Shown here: positions 9,262 through 19,548 of the stretch, in pieces | Layout: the number at the start of each line of letters is the position of its first letter | How positions within the stretch are numbered: the stretch's first letter is position 1 | Origin: Planctomycetota bacterium | GTDB lineage: Bacteria; Planctomycetota; JACOTG01; JAJDCM01 | Length of the DNA stretch: 64,000 bases | NCBI GenBank assembly: GCA_029260825.1 | Contig: JAJDCM010000132.1 | Span: forward strand, 1 to 64,000 | Direction of reading: 5' to 3' | Program-made: the position numbers and the translations under genes | Notes under the pieces: generated by a model | What the model was told of the DNA's origin: nothing | The model's input: the letters and a program-made list of their open reading frames with translations, nothing else | The model's database searches: none

Positions 9262-11199
9262 TCACTCCGTTGCTTCGATGACAGCGCTATCATACACTCC
9301 CAGATGAAGATGGAGAATTCGACGTACTTCCAGGATCGCTCGAGAAAACTCCTGAACGTTGTGACCGGCCCTCACAATCTTCTCCGACTGGGCGCCATCA
9401 AGATGGGAACTCTCGTAGGCAACGAGTCCATCGCTTCCCCCGGCCACTCCCGCTTCTTCTTCATTGCCGATGATGCAGTGAAAGGGAATGTCAACGGGTA
9501 GGGGCCAGCTACCGATCTCGCTCGAAATCAGAGAGTCGCCGCGCAGGCCGGTGATTCCAGTTGCGGGTCGATAAGTCTTCTCTTCACCCAGCCTTGTACG
9601 CAGTCGATCCCCAAGTGCTTCCGTGAGAGCCATACTACCCTCAAGAACCCTATTGGGGAGACTGATCAAGCTCGACGCGAAGCTGGAGTACCAGCTCGTG
9701 GCCATATCCGCTCCCCGATGAGGCGTCGCCATGAACACCGCTCGGGTAATAAACGGAAGCCTCTTGTAATAGAGAATCTTTCGAAGCAACTCCCGGTCTT
9801 CTTCACCGACATCAATCTCATCCAGAGGATCCGGAGAAAGCAAGTTCCACATCTTATCTCCCCCTTCGAGGATCTGGAACTTCGTCAACAGGCCTCCCAT
9901 ACTATGGCCACAAATGAGCATGTGGTTGAAGGCTCGGTTATTTCCTTCCGGGTCATATGTTTTCTGCACCTCGAGTAATGTCTCCCGGAGCAGGCTCGCG
10001 GAATACAGAATCGGATTTCCGGTTGGATATCGAAAAAACCAGAACTGATAGCGGTAGCGAAGATCCCGGTCGGCGAGGAGGTCGTTAAACAACGTCATCC
10101 ATGTCATGGGACTGGACATGAGGCCATGAACGAACACAACGGGAATCTTCTCCGGATCATAAGGCTGAATCATCTGGAGACCAAGCTTCCCGGAGTAACC
10201 CCTGGTATTCAGAAGAGCAGCGATTCCGCTGTATTCCTCTCCCTTACCCAGAGTGTACGCCAGTGCCGAGGTCATTTCGATTTCAAGAGGAACCCGATGA
10301 TCATTGACCTCGATCGAGGAGGTTTTGCTCGGGTCAAAGAGTTCGAACTGAGCAGTTTGATACTCCTCACCGATTTCGGACCCAAAGCGAATAAAGGACG
10401 TTGCCGCGAAGCTCTGTTCGATCTGAACATCGGGAGCATCCTCAACCTCCCCATCTTCGCCTAGCGACAAAGGGCGAAAGAACATGCCTTCTATCCCGGC
10501 ACGGACCAGAATCAAAGGAACCCCGAGGCCGTAGCTCCTTGCCGATCCCGGCAAACCGACGGTCTCATAGTTGAAACCGATCAAGATGTCATCGTAATCG
10601 ATCGGGTCAAAATGGTGCTCATCAACCCCAAGCGAAATCTCGACTTCACCAAAAATGACCGGGAGTGTCGATTTCCCCGGGACATAGTCGCCGCTTTCAC
10701 GCCGCTCGACTCGTCGTTCCCGAACGACGGAAAGGACCTTCGCCAGGGATCGATTATAGAAATCACACATCCAGCGGAAACTCGGGTCATAGGCGCTGGC
10801 CTCACCCGCCAGACTCTCGTCGAACAGACCAGCGTAAGCGAAGCGAACCGATGAGAGGAACAGCTTCACTTGCTCTTCCTCCTCGTCAGCCTCTTTTCCC
10901 TGCCGATAACAAAGCTCTGCCAAAAAAAAGGCGATCTCCCGCTCCCTGGTCTCGAGGAGTCGCATATAGAGATCACTCAGGAGCGTCATCGGCTCCTTTT
11001 GAAATCTCTCGAGCTCTCCTTCCCGCCTCAAGAACTGGAGGGTACGTTCACTCGGTTCCGAGGACTCAAGCGCGTTTCGATTCTCACGCTCGAACCAATC
11101 CGAATCATCAATTTCTCTCAGACCGATCGGTGTACTGCAGCCAGAAGCGAAGGAAATGAGGAGAAAAACAGGGAGGGCCAACTGAAGTGTCCTAGCCAT
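9262..11199 (-). CDS. Lipase-like alpha/beta hydrolase lipoprotein (upstream copy)
   Basis: 645 aa. The signal peptide ends in ISFASGC, a good lipobox, so membrane anchoring is expected. The first 350 residues include helical segments and a beta-rich part. The hydrolase domain starts at IPVVFVHGLMSSPMTW. The nucleophile elbow is ICGHSMGGLLTKF (around residue 435), followed by MATPHRG. A likely Asp sits in GGSDGLVAYESSH and a His in RAGHNVQ, so the triad looks complete. First gene of a two-gene run with the related hydrolase at 7941-9224. Lipid or ester substrates are family knowledge; the actual substrate is unknown. Confidence 0.82.
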   Translation of the reverse strand: MARTLQLALPVFLLISFASGCSTPIGLREIDDSDWFERENRNALESSEPSERTLQFLRREGELERFQKEPMTLLSDLYMRLLETREREIAFFLAELCYRQGKEADEEEEQVKLFLSSVRFAYAGLFDESLAGEASAYDPSFRWMCDFYNRSLAKVLSVVRERRVERRESGDYVPGKSTLPVIFGEVEISLGVDEHHFDPIDYDDILIGFNYETVGLPGSARSYGLGVPLILVRAGIEGMFFRPLSLGEDGEVEDAPDVQIEQSFAATSFIRFGSEIGEEYQTAQFELFDPSKTSSIEVNDHRVPLEIEMTSALAYTLGKGEEYSGIAALLNTRGYSGKLGLQMIQPYDPEKIPVVFVHGLMSSPMTWMTLFNDLLADRDLRYRYQFWFFRYPTGNPILYSASLLRETLLEVQKTYDPEGNNRAFNHMLICGHSMGGLLTKFQILEGGDKMWNLLSPDPLDEIDVGEEDRELLRKILYYKRLPFITRAVFMATPHRGADMATSWYSSFASSLISLPNRVLEGSMALTEALGDRLRTRLGEEKTYRPATGITGLRGDSLISSEIGSWPLPVDIPFHCIIGNEEEAGVAGGSDGLVAYESSHLDGAQSEKIVRAGHNVQEFSRAILEVRRILHLHLGVYDSAVIEATE

Positions 11200-11545
11200 G
11201 CCAATCCGTCCTTACTCAATAATACCTAAGTAAAATTACCCATATCCCAGGCACCCTTCTTCAAACTCGCATCGAGGCCCAATCCGCAAATCTACCGAGT
11301 CTCAAAAGGTTTCCCCCTCCTAAGATCACAACTTCTCCCAAACAAGGCCAAATCTTCTTCTAGATTCGAACCCAGATTGGTATGTTTCCGGGAGCCATCT
11401 GGCCCCCTTTGCCCTATCTCAGGGCCCAAATATTGAACAATCGTCGCCATGCTGGACAGACTGAAATCCCAAGTAGCAAAAACCATGACTTGGGGTCGTT
11501 CAAGAGGCAGCTTCGAGGACAAAACCGCTAAATGGAGGAAACCGC
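11200..11545. other. Divergent intergenic region between lipase and efflux operons
   Basis: 346 bases, with no believable gene. The side facing the lipase operon is AT-rich and holds TATTAT on the minus strand (11219-11224), a possible -10 box without a good -35. The efflux operon promoter must lie further right, but I see no clear consensus pair. GGAGG at 11534-11538 is the ribosome site of the adaptor gene. Confidence 0.4.
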
Positions 11546-12901
11546 TTGAACTGTCGTTTCCCGCTTGGACCCTTGCGACTGGTGAGTCTCATCGCTCTTT
11601 CTGCCATTTTCGGCTGCACCGACGACGAAGCAGCTTCGCCCCAGAGCGCAGCCAAAACCGGCCCTCCACCGAAAGTCGTCGTCAAGAAAATCGGCGTAGA
11701 ATCCGTTCCCATTATTCGTGACTTCGTCGCCCGCACGGAAGCGGTCGAGACCATCGACATTCAGGCCCGGGTCGAAGCGATCCTGATCGGTCTTGATTTC
11801 GAAGAGGGAAAACCGGTCAAGGAGGGCGACGTCCTCTACCGGCTTGATCGAAGCACCTTCGAAGCAGACGTCGCCATCGCTCAGGCGAACCTGGCCCAGG
11901 CAAAAGCAAGTCAGCAACTTGCCAAGGAACAGGTGTCAGTTCGAGCGGCCGAAGCATCGCTGGCCCAGGCAAAAGCAAAACTGACAAAAGCTCAGCAGGA
12001 CGTGAGCCGCCTGCGCCCCCTTGCGGAAAAAGACGCCGTTCCGCGTCAGGACCTGGACACGGCTCTCGCGTCGGAGCTTGTCGCAGAGGCAGAGGTGACA
12101 GCCCAGGAAGCGCTTCTCAAGAACTCGACCATCCAGGAAAGGGTCGGTATTCTGGTAGCAGACGCCGAGGCCGCTAGCGCACAGGCCAGGTTGGACCTGG
12201 CAAAGCTCGACCTCGAATACTGTACGATTTCCAGCCCGATCGACGGCCTCATCGGGCGAACCAATATTAATGTTGGAAACCTGGTCGGGCGAGGCGAATC
12301 AACAGTCCTTGCCACCGTTTCCACGATGGATCCCATCTACGTTACATTTGCCATCAGCGAAGAAGAGTATCTAGAACTGGACAATCGAGCCCGTGAAAAG
12401 GGGGCTGGCGATGAAGCTCGGGAAGCAAACAGAAAAGAGAACCCACTCGATCTGATCCTTGCAAACGGCGCTCTCTACCCGGAGAAGGGGGTTGTCGTCA
12501 CCACGGAACGCGCGGTTGCAATAGAAACCGGAACCCTCCAGGTCGTCGCCCGATTTCCGAATCCCGAGAGCCGACTCCGACCGGGGCAGTTCGGGCGGGT
12601 TCGAATTCGCTTGAACCAGATCCCGGATGCGATTCTCTGTCCCCAGCGAGCAGTGATGGAACAGCAGAGCGCAAAGACAGTTCTCGTTGTAGAAGAAGGG
12701 GACAAGGTTGCTTTGCGGACCATTCAGATCCAGGAGCGCTACGGGAATGACTACATCGTTTCTGCGGGTTTGGAGGCGGGAGACAGGGTGATCATCGAGG
12801 GGCAGATGAAAGCTCGCCCCGGATCGACGGTCAACCCCACGGACAAACCGGCCTCCTCCGAGCCGGAGCAGAAAAGCTCGCAACGCCAGGAAGGAAACTA
12901 G
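11546..12901 (+). CDS. RND efflux periplasmic adaptor (membrane fusion protein)
   Basis: 451 aa. The start is TTG, set by GGAGG seven bases upstream; the nearby ATG at 11532 is out of frame and stops after five codons. The signal ends IFGCTD, so the protein is a lipoprotein like AcrA. Domain order: beta-barrel/lipoyl half (about 60-105), a long Ala/Gln/Lys-rich helical hairpin (about 105-225, with repeated LAQAKA), the second lipoyl half with YCTISSPIDGLIGRTN, a beta-barrel (VSTMDPIYVTFAISEEEYL), and the membrane-proximal domain. It links the inner-membrane pump to the outer-membrane factor encoded directly downstream. The extended C-terminus is hydrophilic. Substrate unknown. Confidence 0.93.
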   Translation: MNCRFPLGPLRLVSLIALSAIFGCTDDEAASPQSAAKTGPPPKVVVKKIGVESVPIIRDFVARTEAVETIDIQARVEAILIGLDFEEGKPVKEGDVLYRLDRSTFEADVAIAQANLAQAKASQQLAKEQVSVRAAEASLAQAKAKLTKAQQDVSRLRPLAEKDAVPRQDLDTALASELVAEAEVTAQEALLKNSTIQERVGILVADAEAASAQARLDLAKLDLEYCTISSPIDGLIGRTNINVGNLVGRGESTVLATVSTMDPIYVTFAISEEEYLELDNRAREKGAGDEAREANRKENPLDLILANGALYPEKGVVVTTERAVAIETGTLQVVARFPNPESRLRPGQFGRVRIRLNQIPDAILCPQRAVMEQQSAKTVLVVEEGDKVALRTIQIQERYGNDYIVSAGLEAGDRVIIEGQMKARPGSTVNPTDKPASSEPEQKSSQRQEGN

Positions 12902-12903
12902 GC

Positions 12904-15900
12904 GTGGGCCAGTTCTTCATTCATCGGCCGGTCTTTGCCACCGTCATCTCCCTCGTCATTCTTCTTGGCGGCGGGCTGACCCTGACGACCCTTCCGATTT
13001 CTCTCTATCCTCAGATCACCCCACCGACGGTTGAAGTCGAGGTGAACTACCCAGGAGCCAATGCGGCGACCGTCGAGGAGTCAATTGCCACCGCGATTGA
13101 AACCGAGGTCAATGGCGCCGAAAACATGATCTACTTCTCCTCGAAAAGCTCAAGCGATGGGAGGTATGTTCTCCAGTGCACATTCGAGGTCGGGACAGAT
13201 CTTGACCTGGCGAACGTCGACATCAACAACCGGGTCAACAAGGCAACGCCCAAGCTTCCACCCGAGGCGACCGCCGCCGGCATCTCGATCAAGAAAAAGT
13301 CGCCCGACATGCTCCTGGCAATTTCGCTGTACTCGCCAAACGGGAGCTACGACGATGTATTCCTCTCCAACTACGCCTCTCTGAACCTGGTCGATTCCAT
13401 CGCTCGGACCCCTGGGGTTGGAAGCACGATGATCGTCGGGCAACGAGACTACTCGATGCGATTGTGGCTCCGTCCCGACAAGATGACCAAGCTGGGATTG
13501 ACCGCGGCTGACGTCACCCAGGCGATCAAGGAACAAAACGTCCTCCTTCCCACGGGAGCTGTCGGTCAGCCTCCGGCAAAGGCTGGCGTGGAATTCCAGT
13601 ACGCAATCAATGCCCGGAGTCGTCTGGAGTCGGTGGAAGAGTTCGAAAATATCATCCTGCGCACTCTACCGGACGGCTCGTCCCTCCGAGTGCGTGACGT
13701 GGCGCGAACAGAGCTCGCTGCCAAGTCCTACACTTCGTTCGGTCGCTACAATGGAAAACCGGCAACCGTCATTCTCGTCTACCAGCTTCCCGGGGCAAAC
13801 GCGATTGAAACCGCGAACGGCATCCGCACACTCCTCGCCGGAATGCGCGACAACATGCCCGACGGGCTCACCTACGACATCACCCTCGACAACACGATCT
13901 TCATCACCTCCTCCATCGAAGAGGTCGTGGTCACATTCTTCGAGGCACTGGCCCTTGTGTTGATCGTTGTCTTCATCTTCCTGGGAAGTCTCCGCACAAC
14001 CCTGGTACCGCTCCTTGCCATTCCGGTGTCTCTCATCGGCACCTTTGCTCTTTTTGGCCCACTCGGGTTCTCCATCAACATGCTGACCCTGTTCGGCCTG
14101 ATCCTCGCCATTGGAACCGTCGTCGACGACGCCATCGTGGTCGTGGAATCGGTGGAGCTGTACATCCAGAAAGGGCTGACACCGACCGAAGCTACCGAGC
14201 GAACCATGAAGGAGGTGTCGAGTGTTCTCATTGCCTCCTCCCTTGTTCTTTGCGCGGTGTTTGTACCGGTAGCCTTCATGCCCGGAATTACGGGCCAGCT
14301 CTACCGTCAATTTGCTCTGACGATCTCGGTCTCGATCATTCTCTCTACCATTGTCGCCCTGTCACTGACCCCCGCTCTCTGCCGCATTCTTCTTCGGAAA
14401 CGAAAGCCGATGCGTGGACCGGTCGGTTGGCTGCTTCGAGGTTTCGACAAGCTGGTCGAAAAAACCACGGGAATCTATGCCGCAACGACCCGGGTTCTGG
14501 TTCGCACGGTTGTGGTGGGCCTCGTTCTTCTCGGGGTCTTCTCGTTCGGAACCTGGAAGCTCCTCGATACTCTCCCCGCGGGCTTCGTCCCGGAAGAAGA
14601 TCAGGGCTACATGTTCTGCGCCATCACCCTTCCCGATGGCGCCTCGATGGAACGAACCGACGCAATCGCCAGCCGGGCAGAAAAAGACATCGGCGACATC
14701 CCCGGGGTCCGCAGCATCCTGACCCTGGGAGGCCTCAACTTGCTCACCGGAGCCTACACGTCCAACAACACAAGCCTGATCATCATGCTTGATACCTGGG
14801 AGGAACGGGCAACGCCGGACCTGCAGATCAACTCACTCCTGCAAAAAGTGCGGCAAACCCTCGCCGGTTATCCCGAAGCCATGGGGCTTGCGTTCTCACC
14901 TCCTCCCATTCCTGGACTTGGTACCGCCGGTGGTTTCCAGTTCGAATTGCAAGATCGTTCGGGAACCCGGACCATGGAGGAGCTCGCACAGGCTGGTCAA
15001 TCATTCGCTGCGGCTGCCAGAGAGCGCCCCGAACTTGTTGGGCTGTTCAGCGGGTTCCGGGCCAACGTTCCGCAGGTTTCCTTCGAACTCGACCGGCCCA
15101 AGGCAAAAACTCTGGGAGTACCAATCGATTCGGTCTACCAGAGCCTACAGATCTATCTGGGAGGATTGCAGGTAAACGACCTCAGCCTCTTTGGCCGGAC
15201 CTATAAGGTAATCGTTCAGGCGGAGCCTGAGTTTCGGGTGGACCCAGGTAACCTGAATCAGATCTTCGTGCGGGGCGCAAACCAGGACATGGTTCCTATC
15301 CGGACGATTTCGAAATTTGGATCAACCACCGGGCCCGATTTGATTCAGCGCTATAACATGTTCAGAACCGCTGAAATCTCCGGTGGCGCAGCCCCGGGAT
15401 TCAGCTCCGGTCAGGCCATCACGGCCATGGAAGAGCTGGCGGCCGAAACACTTTCATCCGGCTATGGATTCGATTGGACAGGAACTGCCTATCAAGAAAA
15501 GCAAGCCGGGGGCCAACAGGCACTCGTTTTCCTGCTCGGATTCCTGCTCGTCTTTCTCTTCCTTGCCGCGAACTACGAGAGCTGGGTCATTCCACTGGCG
15601 GTTCTTCTGGGCCTCCCGGTCGCCGTGTTTGGAGCATTATTCGCTGCCTGGTCACGAGACTACATCAATGATATTTACGTTCAGATCGGTCTCGTTCTTC
15701 TCATCGGCCTCGCCGCAAAAACGGCGATCATGGTTGTTGAGTTCGCGAAAACTAAAGTCGAGGGAGGAGCCAGCGTATTCGATGCAACGATCGATGCGGT
15801 GACTCAGAGATTCCGCCCGATCCTCATGACAGCTCTTTCTTTCATCCTCGGAGTGATCCCTCTTGTGGTCGCGGTGGGTGCAGCATCGGGCTCACGCCGC

Positions 15901-16071
15901 TCTCTTGGAACCGCTGTTTTCGGCGGAATGGTTGCTGCAACTCTGATGACCCTGTTCATCACTCCGGTCCTCTTCCGCTTACTCCAGGGATTGGTCTCGA
16001 AGATGAGCGGCTCGAAGGCAAAAACAGCCGAGGCAAATTCAGCTCCCACGGCTTCGGGAGATGATGCGTAA
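12904..16071 (+). CDS. RND multidrug efflux pump, HAE1 (AcrB-like) inner-membrane subunit
   Basis: 1055 aa, normal length for AcrB-type pumps. GTG start two bases after the adaptor stop, with AAGGAA upstream. The N-terminus FFIHRPVFATVISLVI is the family signature. TM4 carries VVDDAIVVVE, with the two Asp that relay protons, and TM10 carries GLAAKTAIMVVEFAK with the matching Lys. Two periplasmic porter regions lie between TM1/2 and TM7/8, so twelve membrane segments are expected. It exports hydrophobic compounds using the proton gradient, as a trimer with the adaptor before it and the factor after it. The stop overlaps the next start by one base (TAATG), implying translational coupling. Confidence 0.96.
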   Translation: MGQFFIHRPVFATVISLVILLGGGLTLTTLPISLYPQITPPTVEVEVNYPGANAATVEESIATAIETEVNGAENMIYFSSKSSSDGRYVLQCTFEVGTDLDLANVDINNRVNKATPKLPPEATAAGISIKKKSPDMLLAISLYSPNGSYDDVFLSNYASLNLVDSIARTPGVGSTMIVGQRDYSMRLWLRPDKMTKLGLTAADVTQAIKEQNVLLPTGAVGQPPAKAGVEFQYAINARSRLESVEEFENIILRTLPDGSSLRVRDVARTELAAKSYTSFGRYNGKPATVILVYQLPGANAIETANGIRTLLAGMRDNMPDGLTYDITLDNTIFITSSIEEVVVTFFEALALVLIVVFIFLGSLRTTLVPLLAIPVSLIGTFALFGPLGFSINMLTLFGLILAIGTVVDDAIVVVESVELYIQKGLTPTEATERTMKEVSSVLIASSLVLCAVFVPVAFMPGITGQLYRQFALTISVSIILSTIVALSLTPALCRILLRKRKPMRGPVGWLLRGFDKLVEKTTGIYAATTRVLVRTVVVGLVLLGVFSFGTWKLLDTLPAGFVPEEDQGYMFCAITLPDGASMERTDAIASRAEKDIGDIPGVRSILTLGGLNLLTGAYTSNNTSLIIMLDTWEERATPDLQINSLLQKVRQTLAGYPEAMGLAFSPPPIPGLGTAGGFQFELQDRSGTRTMEELAQAGQSFAAAARERPELVGLFSGFRANVPQVSFELDRPKAKTLGVPIDSVYQSLQIYLGGLQVNDLSLFGRTYKVIVQAEPEFRVDPGNLNQIFVRGANQDMVPIRTISKFGSTTGPDLIQRYNMFRTAEISGGAAPGFSSGQAITAMEELAAETLSSGYGFDWTGTAYQEKQAGGQQALVFLLGFLLVFLFLAANYESWVIPLAVLLGLPVAVFGALFAAWSRDYINDIYVQIGLVLLIGLAAKTAIMVVEFAKTKVEGGASVFDATIDAVTQRFRPILMTALSFILGVIPLVVAVGAASGSRRSLGTAVFGGMVAATLMTLFITPVLFRLLQGLVSKMSGSKAKTAEANSAPTASGDDA

Positions 16072-17558
16072 TGAAGACCACGTTGCTTCTTTTTTCCGTT
16101 CTACTCCTTCTCACGGCATGCCACGTGGGTCCGGAGTACAAGGCACCCCTGGTTCCCATTCCCGACACATATCGGGGGGCCGATGGCTCCCTGGAAGGTG
16201 CAGAAAATGGCTTGACGATCGGGGACCTCGAATGGCTCGAGGTGTTCAGAGATCCGGTTCTTCAGGAACTCATCAAGACAGCCCTGACCCGGAACCACGA
16301 CCTCCGAATAGCCGCCGAGCGCATCCTTCAGGCTCGATCGGCGGTCACTATTTCTCGCGCCGACCTCTACCCGGACATCCGAGCCGGCGGAAACTACGAG
16401 TACCTGCGAACAACGAACAATGGTGCGACCTCCATTCCTACCGGTGTGGATGAGGAACAAGAACAATGGTCGATCTTCGGCGACCTTACCTGGGAGATCG
16501 ACTTCTGGGGCCGATTCAAGAGTGCCACCGATGCTGCGCGAGCCGAACTCCTCCAGAGCGAATACGCCCGCCATGCCATCATCCAAAGCCTGGTCAACGA
16601 TCTTGCTATCGCTTATTTCGACCTGCTGCTTCTTGATGAGCAACTCGAAATTACCCGGCGCACCTATGAGTCTCGTGAGAAATCCCTCGAACTCGTGCGT
16701 CTGCGCCTTGAGCAAGGCGTCACCAACAAAGTCGAATTCCACCAGTCGGAAAGTCTGGTCCTCCAGACTGCGGTCATTCTACCCCGTATCGAACAGTTCA
16801 TCGAACAACAAGAAAACCTGATTCGAGTTCTCATGGGTGACAATCCGGGTCCCATTCCACGGGGCGAATCACTCCTTGCTCAGAATCGTACCTTTGACGT
16901 TCCAGTGGGCCTACCCTCTGATCTGCTGGGCCGACGCCCCGACGTGAGAAGAGCCGAACAGGGTCTCATTGCCGCCAATGCACGCATCGGGGAAGCAAAA
17001 GCGCTCCTCTACCCCGCCATCCGCCTGACCGCCCTGGGAGGCCTGGCAAGTGAAGAGCTGGGCGACCTGATCGACGCCGGCTCTCGGATCTGGTCCATTG
17101 CTCCCTCAATAACCTTGCCCATCTTCAATGCGGGTCGGCTCCGAAGCAATGTGGAGATCACCGAATCTCAGCAGCGGGAAGCAACGTTGATCTACCTTCA
17201 GATACTCCAGAGTGCATTCCGTGAGGTCGCCGATGCGTTGATTGCAAGACAAAAGCGGGAGGAGATCCGGATCAGAAACGAGCTCCTTGAGGCAAGCCTG
17301 AACAGTCAGGTCGATCTTTCCCAAGATCGCTACCTCGGCGGCGTAACGAGCTACCTGGAAGTTCTCGACTCAGAACGCGATCATTTCACCTCCGAGCTTG
17401 ACCTCGTGGAAGCAGTTCGCGACGAACTCGTTTCCTACGTTCAACTCTACCGCGCTCTTGGTGGCGGTTGGTCTTCGGCCCAGGAGATCGCGACACGAGG
17501 CCCACAAGCAACGGAATCTTCCCCGGAGGACGGTGGTGAGTCGCCACACGGCGAGTAA
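16071..17558 (+). CDS. RND efflux outer-membrane factor (NodT/OprM family lipoprotein)
   Basis: 495 aa. Signal peptide with lipobox LLTACHVGPEYKAP; GPEY..P is typical of NodT-type factors. Two repeated helical/beta segments contain RNHDLRIAAERI, SRADLYPDIRAGG, LLGRRPDVRRAEQGLIAANARIGEAKALLYP and LPIFNAGRLRSNVEI, the conserved landmarks of TolC/OprM proteins. It forms the trimeric outer-membrane duct for the pump. Third gene of the operon, coupled by TAATG to the pump gene. The tail after about residue 470 is hydrophilic and not conserved. Confidence 0.94.
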   Translation: MKTTLLLFSVLLLLTACHVGPEYKAPLVPIPDTYRGADGSLEGAENGLTIGDLEWLEVFRDPVLQELIKTALTRNHDLRIAAERILQARSAVTISRADLYPDIRAGGNYEYLRTTNNGATSIPTGVDEEQEQWSIFGDLTWEIDFWGRFKSATDAARAELLQSEYARHAIIQSLVNDLAIAYFDLLLLDEQLEITRRTYESREKSLELVRLRLEQGVTNKVEFHQSESLVLQTAVILPRIEQFIEQQENLIRVLMGDNPGPIPRGESLLAQNRTFDVPVGLPSDLLGRRPDVRRAEQGLIAANARIGEAKALLYPAIRLTALGGLASEELGDLIDAGSRIWSIAPSITLPIFNAGRLRSNVEITESQQREATLIYLQILQSAFREVADALIARQKREEIRIRNELLEASLNSQVDLSQDRYLGGVTSYLEVLDSERDHFTSELDLVEAVRDELVSYVQLYRALGGGWSSAQEIATRGPQATESSPEDGGESPHGE

Positions 17559-17634
17559 TCGCACCGAAGGTTTGGAAAGAGCGCTGACGGACAGATGTCA
17601 AAGCGCATGTGAAGAACGGGTAATCGGTAGCTGA

Positions 17635-18639
17635 ATGAGAAAACTCATGAAATTCCTGGGCTTCCTTTTCCTTATCATTTTCGTGGTGGTTCTTGGAGCC
17701 TTTACAACGACGGCGATTCGGTTTTCAAACCTACCGGGAGATCTTCTCCGTCAAATGACCGCCGGCATCTACTGCGTTGGGTTTGCCATGTCTTTCCTTT
17801 TCCTCGCCATGAGAAAACGCACCCTGGCAATCTTCTTCGCGGTGACCGCTATTGTGATCATTTGGTGGTGGTTCATCCCGGCAAGAACGGACCGAGATTG
17901 GGTGCCGGAACATGGCATTCAGCCCCATGCAAAATTTGAAGGCGACCTGGTCACCGTCTATAACGTCCGCAACTTCAACTATCGTACGGAAGAAGACTTC
18001 GACGTCGACTACTACGACAAGACCTTTGATCTCTCGAAGATTCAGACCGCAGACTTCGTAAAATCCCTCTGGGACGGCAATACGGATATTGCCCACACAC
18101 TCCTCTCCTTTGGCTTCTCCGATGGCTCATACATCACAATTTCCGTGGAGACCCGAAAAGAGAAAGGAGAAGCCCAAACCGGTCTTCGCGGCTTCTTCAA
18201 ACAATATGAGTTGCTCTACATACTGGGTGACGAGCGCGACTTGCTCGGGCTTCGTACGAACTTCCGAAAAGAAGAAGTCTACTTGTATCCCACCGTGATT
18301 CCGCCCAACGAAGCTCGTGCGACTCTTGTCGACATTCTCGAAAAAGCCAACAAGCTGACCCTGGAGCCCGAGTTCTACAACACCCTCAGTCACAACTGTA
18401 CAACGAGCCTTGTTCCTCACCTGGAAAAGGGAAGGGGGCGGAAGCGAAGATGTGATATACGCCTCTTGCTGAACGGAGAAAGTGATCAGCTAGCGTACGA
18501 AAATGGTTCGATCGACACAGATCTTTCCTTTGAAGAGGCAAGACGGTTCCATCACATCAACCAGTACGTCGAAAACGGAGCTGTCTCCACGGACTATTCT
18601 CGACGAATTCGCCCCCATCTCCCGAAGAAGGGCAAGTGA
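17635..18639 (+). CDS. DUF4105-type membrane protein
   Basis: 334 aa. Two or three hydrophobic segments occupy residues 5-80, ending in IVIIWWWFIPA. The rest is a hydrophilic domain that contains HNCTTSLVPHL (near 258), the conserved cysteine/His motif of DUF4105. The motif suggests a papain-like or acyl-transferring active site, but the family has no firm function. It lies 76 bases after the efflux operon on the same strand and may or may not be cotranscribed. Start taken at the first ATG; ATG at 17647 is an alternative, and neither has a strong ribosome site. Confidence 0.75.
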   Translation: MRKLMKFLGFLFLIIFVVVLGAFTTTAIRFSNLPGDLLRQMTAGIYCVGFAMSFLFLAMRKRTLAIFFAVTAIVIIWWWFIPARTDRDWVPEHGIQPHAKFEGDLVTVYNVRNFNYRTEEDFDVDYYDKTFDLSKIQTADFVKSLWDGNTDIAHTLLSFGFSDGSYITISVETRKEKGEAQTGLRGFFKQYELLYILGDERDLLGLRTNFRKEEVYLYPTVIPPNEARATLVDILEKANKLTLEPEFYNTLSHNCTTSLVPHLEKGRGRKRRCDIRLLLNGESDQLAYENGSIDTDLSFEEARRFHHINQYVENGAVSTDYSRRIRPHLPKKGK

Positions 18640-18645
18640 TGCGTG

Positions 18646-19548
18646 TCAGAAGTTGAGTGAGAAACCGACATAGGGGCCCTCAAAATCAACATCAGCAACG
18701 GCCTTCCCTCCTCGATCACTGAACTCGTAGTCGATACCAATCCAGCGATAACCACCAAGAATGGTGGCATCGAGAAAGCGGGTTCGAAGGATCTTGAACG
18801 TAGCCATGGCATCGACGTCGTAAAAGGAGAGATCCTGATCATCGAACTCTGCCGCAGCACCACTCCCGATGGCGGTGAACTCGAACCGACCGATGGCTTT
18901 GGAGACCCGAGCCGACAGGAAACCAAAGGGAAGAAGGTCATCTCCTGTTACCGTGGTGGCCGGTCCCGTGAGGGAACGGAAGTCGAGCTCGACATCCAGA
19001 ACACCCAGCCCGAACCCGATTCCCAGATCAAGAAGCCAGCTCGGAAGAATATCCACGTACACGCTCCCGGTCACCATGTCGAGCTCGATATCTGATTCAA
19101 CCTGTGTTCCGGCCGTGATTCCGTTTCCGTTTCCAAAATCGATGGTCGTCTCGGCGAATCCAGTTCCTTCGTACTCAACAAAGAGGCCCGAGAAAGAAAA
19201 GTGGAGCCAATCCCAATCGATGTCGAGTCGAGGTTGAGCTGAAGTCTCGTCGTCAAGCCCGAGGGAATCAGCGCTGGTGGTCGTCTGAACGATCCCACGG
19301 GCATTGACCCCAAGGTCGCCGTCGATGTCAAGCTGACCAACCCTCGCCAGAGCTCGAACCCGGGGGATCCACCCTTCTTGCCGCCGAGGACGCTCAAGCT
19401 CCTCCTCGTCTTCCTTTTCTTCCTCCTGAAGACTGCCGAGATCTTGATCCTGGATCATTTCCGCCCAGCTGAAACGAGTCTGGGCCGAGGCGGGAAAGGC
19501 GAGTAGGACGAGCAATCCGAGAGTTGCGAACACAAACAGTGCCTTCAT
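18646..19548 (-). CDS. Outer-membrane beta-barrel-like protein
   Basis: 300 aa from the ATG at 19548, which has GAGGGAGAAG just upstream; the frame extends further but without a signal. Signal peptide ends FPASAQ. An acidic/charged stretch (EEEKEDEEELERPRR) precedes alternating hydrophobic strands with aromatic residues. The chain ends VGFSLNF, the terminal aromatic typical of barrel proteins inserted by BamA. The last 40 residues (GGYRWIGIDYEF) resemble those of the protein at 27253-28218. Not assignable to a transport function. Confidence 0.65.
   Translation of the reverse strand: MKALFVFATLGLLVLLAFPASAQTRFSWAEMIQDQDLGSLQEEEKEDEEELERPRRQEGWIPRVRALARVGQLDIDGDLGVNARGIVQTTTSADSLGLDDETSAQPRLDIDWDWLHFSFSGLFVEYEGTGFAETTIDFGNGNGITAGTQVESDIELDMVTGSVYVDILPSWLLDLGIGFGLGVLDVELDFRSLTGPATTVTGDDLLPFGFLSARVSKAIGRFEFTAIGSGAAAEFDDQDLSFYDVDAMATFKILRTRFLDATILGGYRWIGIDYEFSDRGGKAVADVDFEGPYVGFSLNF

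Noticed and set aside
13666-14310. 214-codon minus-strand frame rich in His/Asp/Glu
   Set aside because: Antisense to membrane segments of the RND pump; the composition is the mirror of hydrophobic codons.
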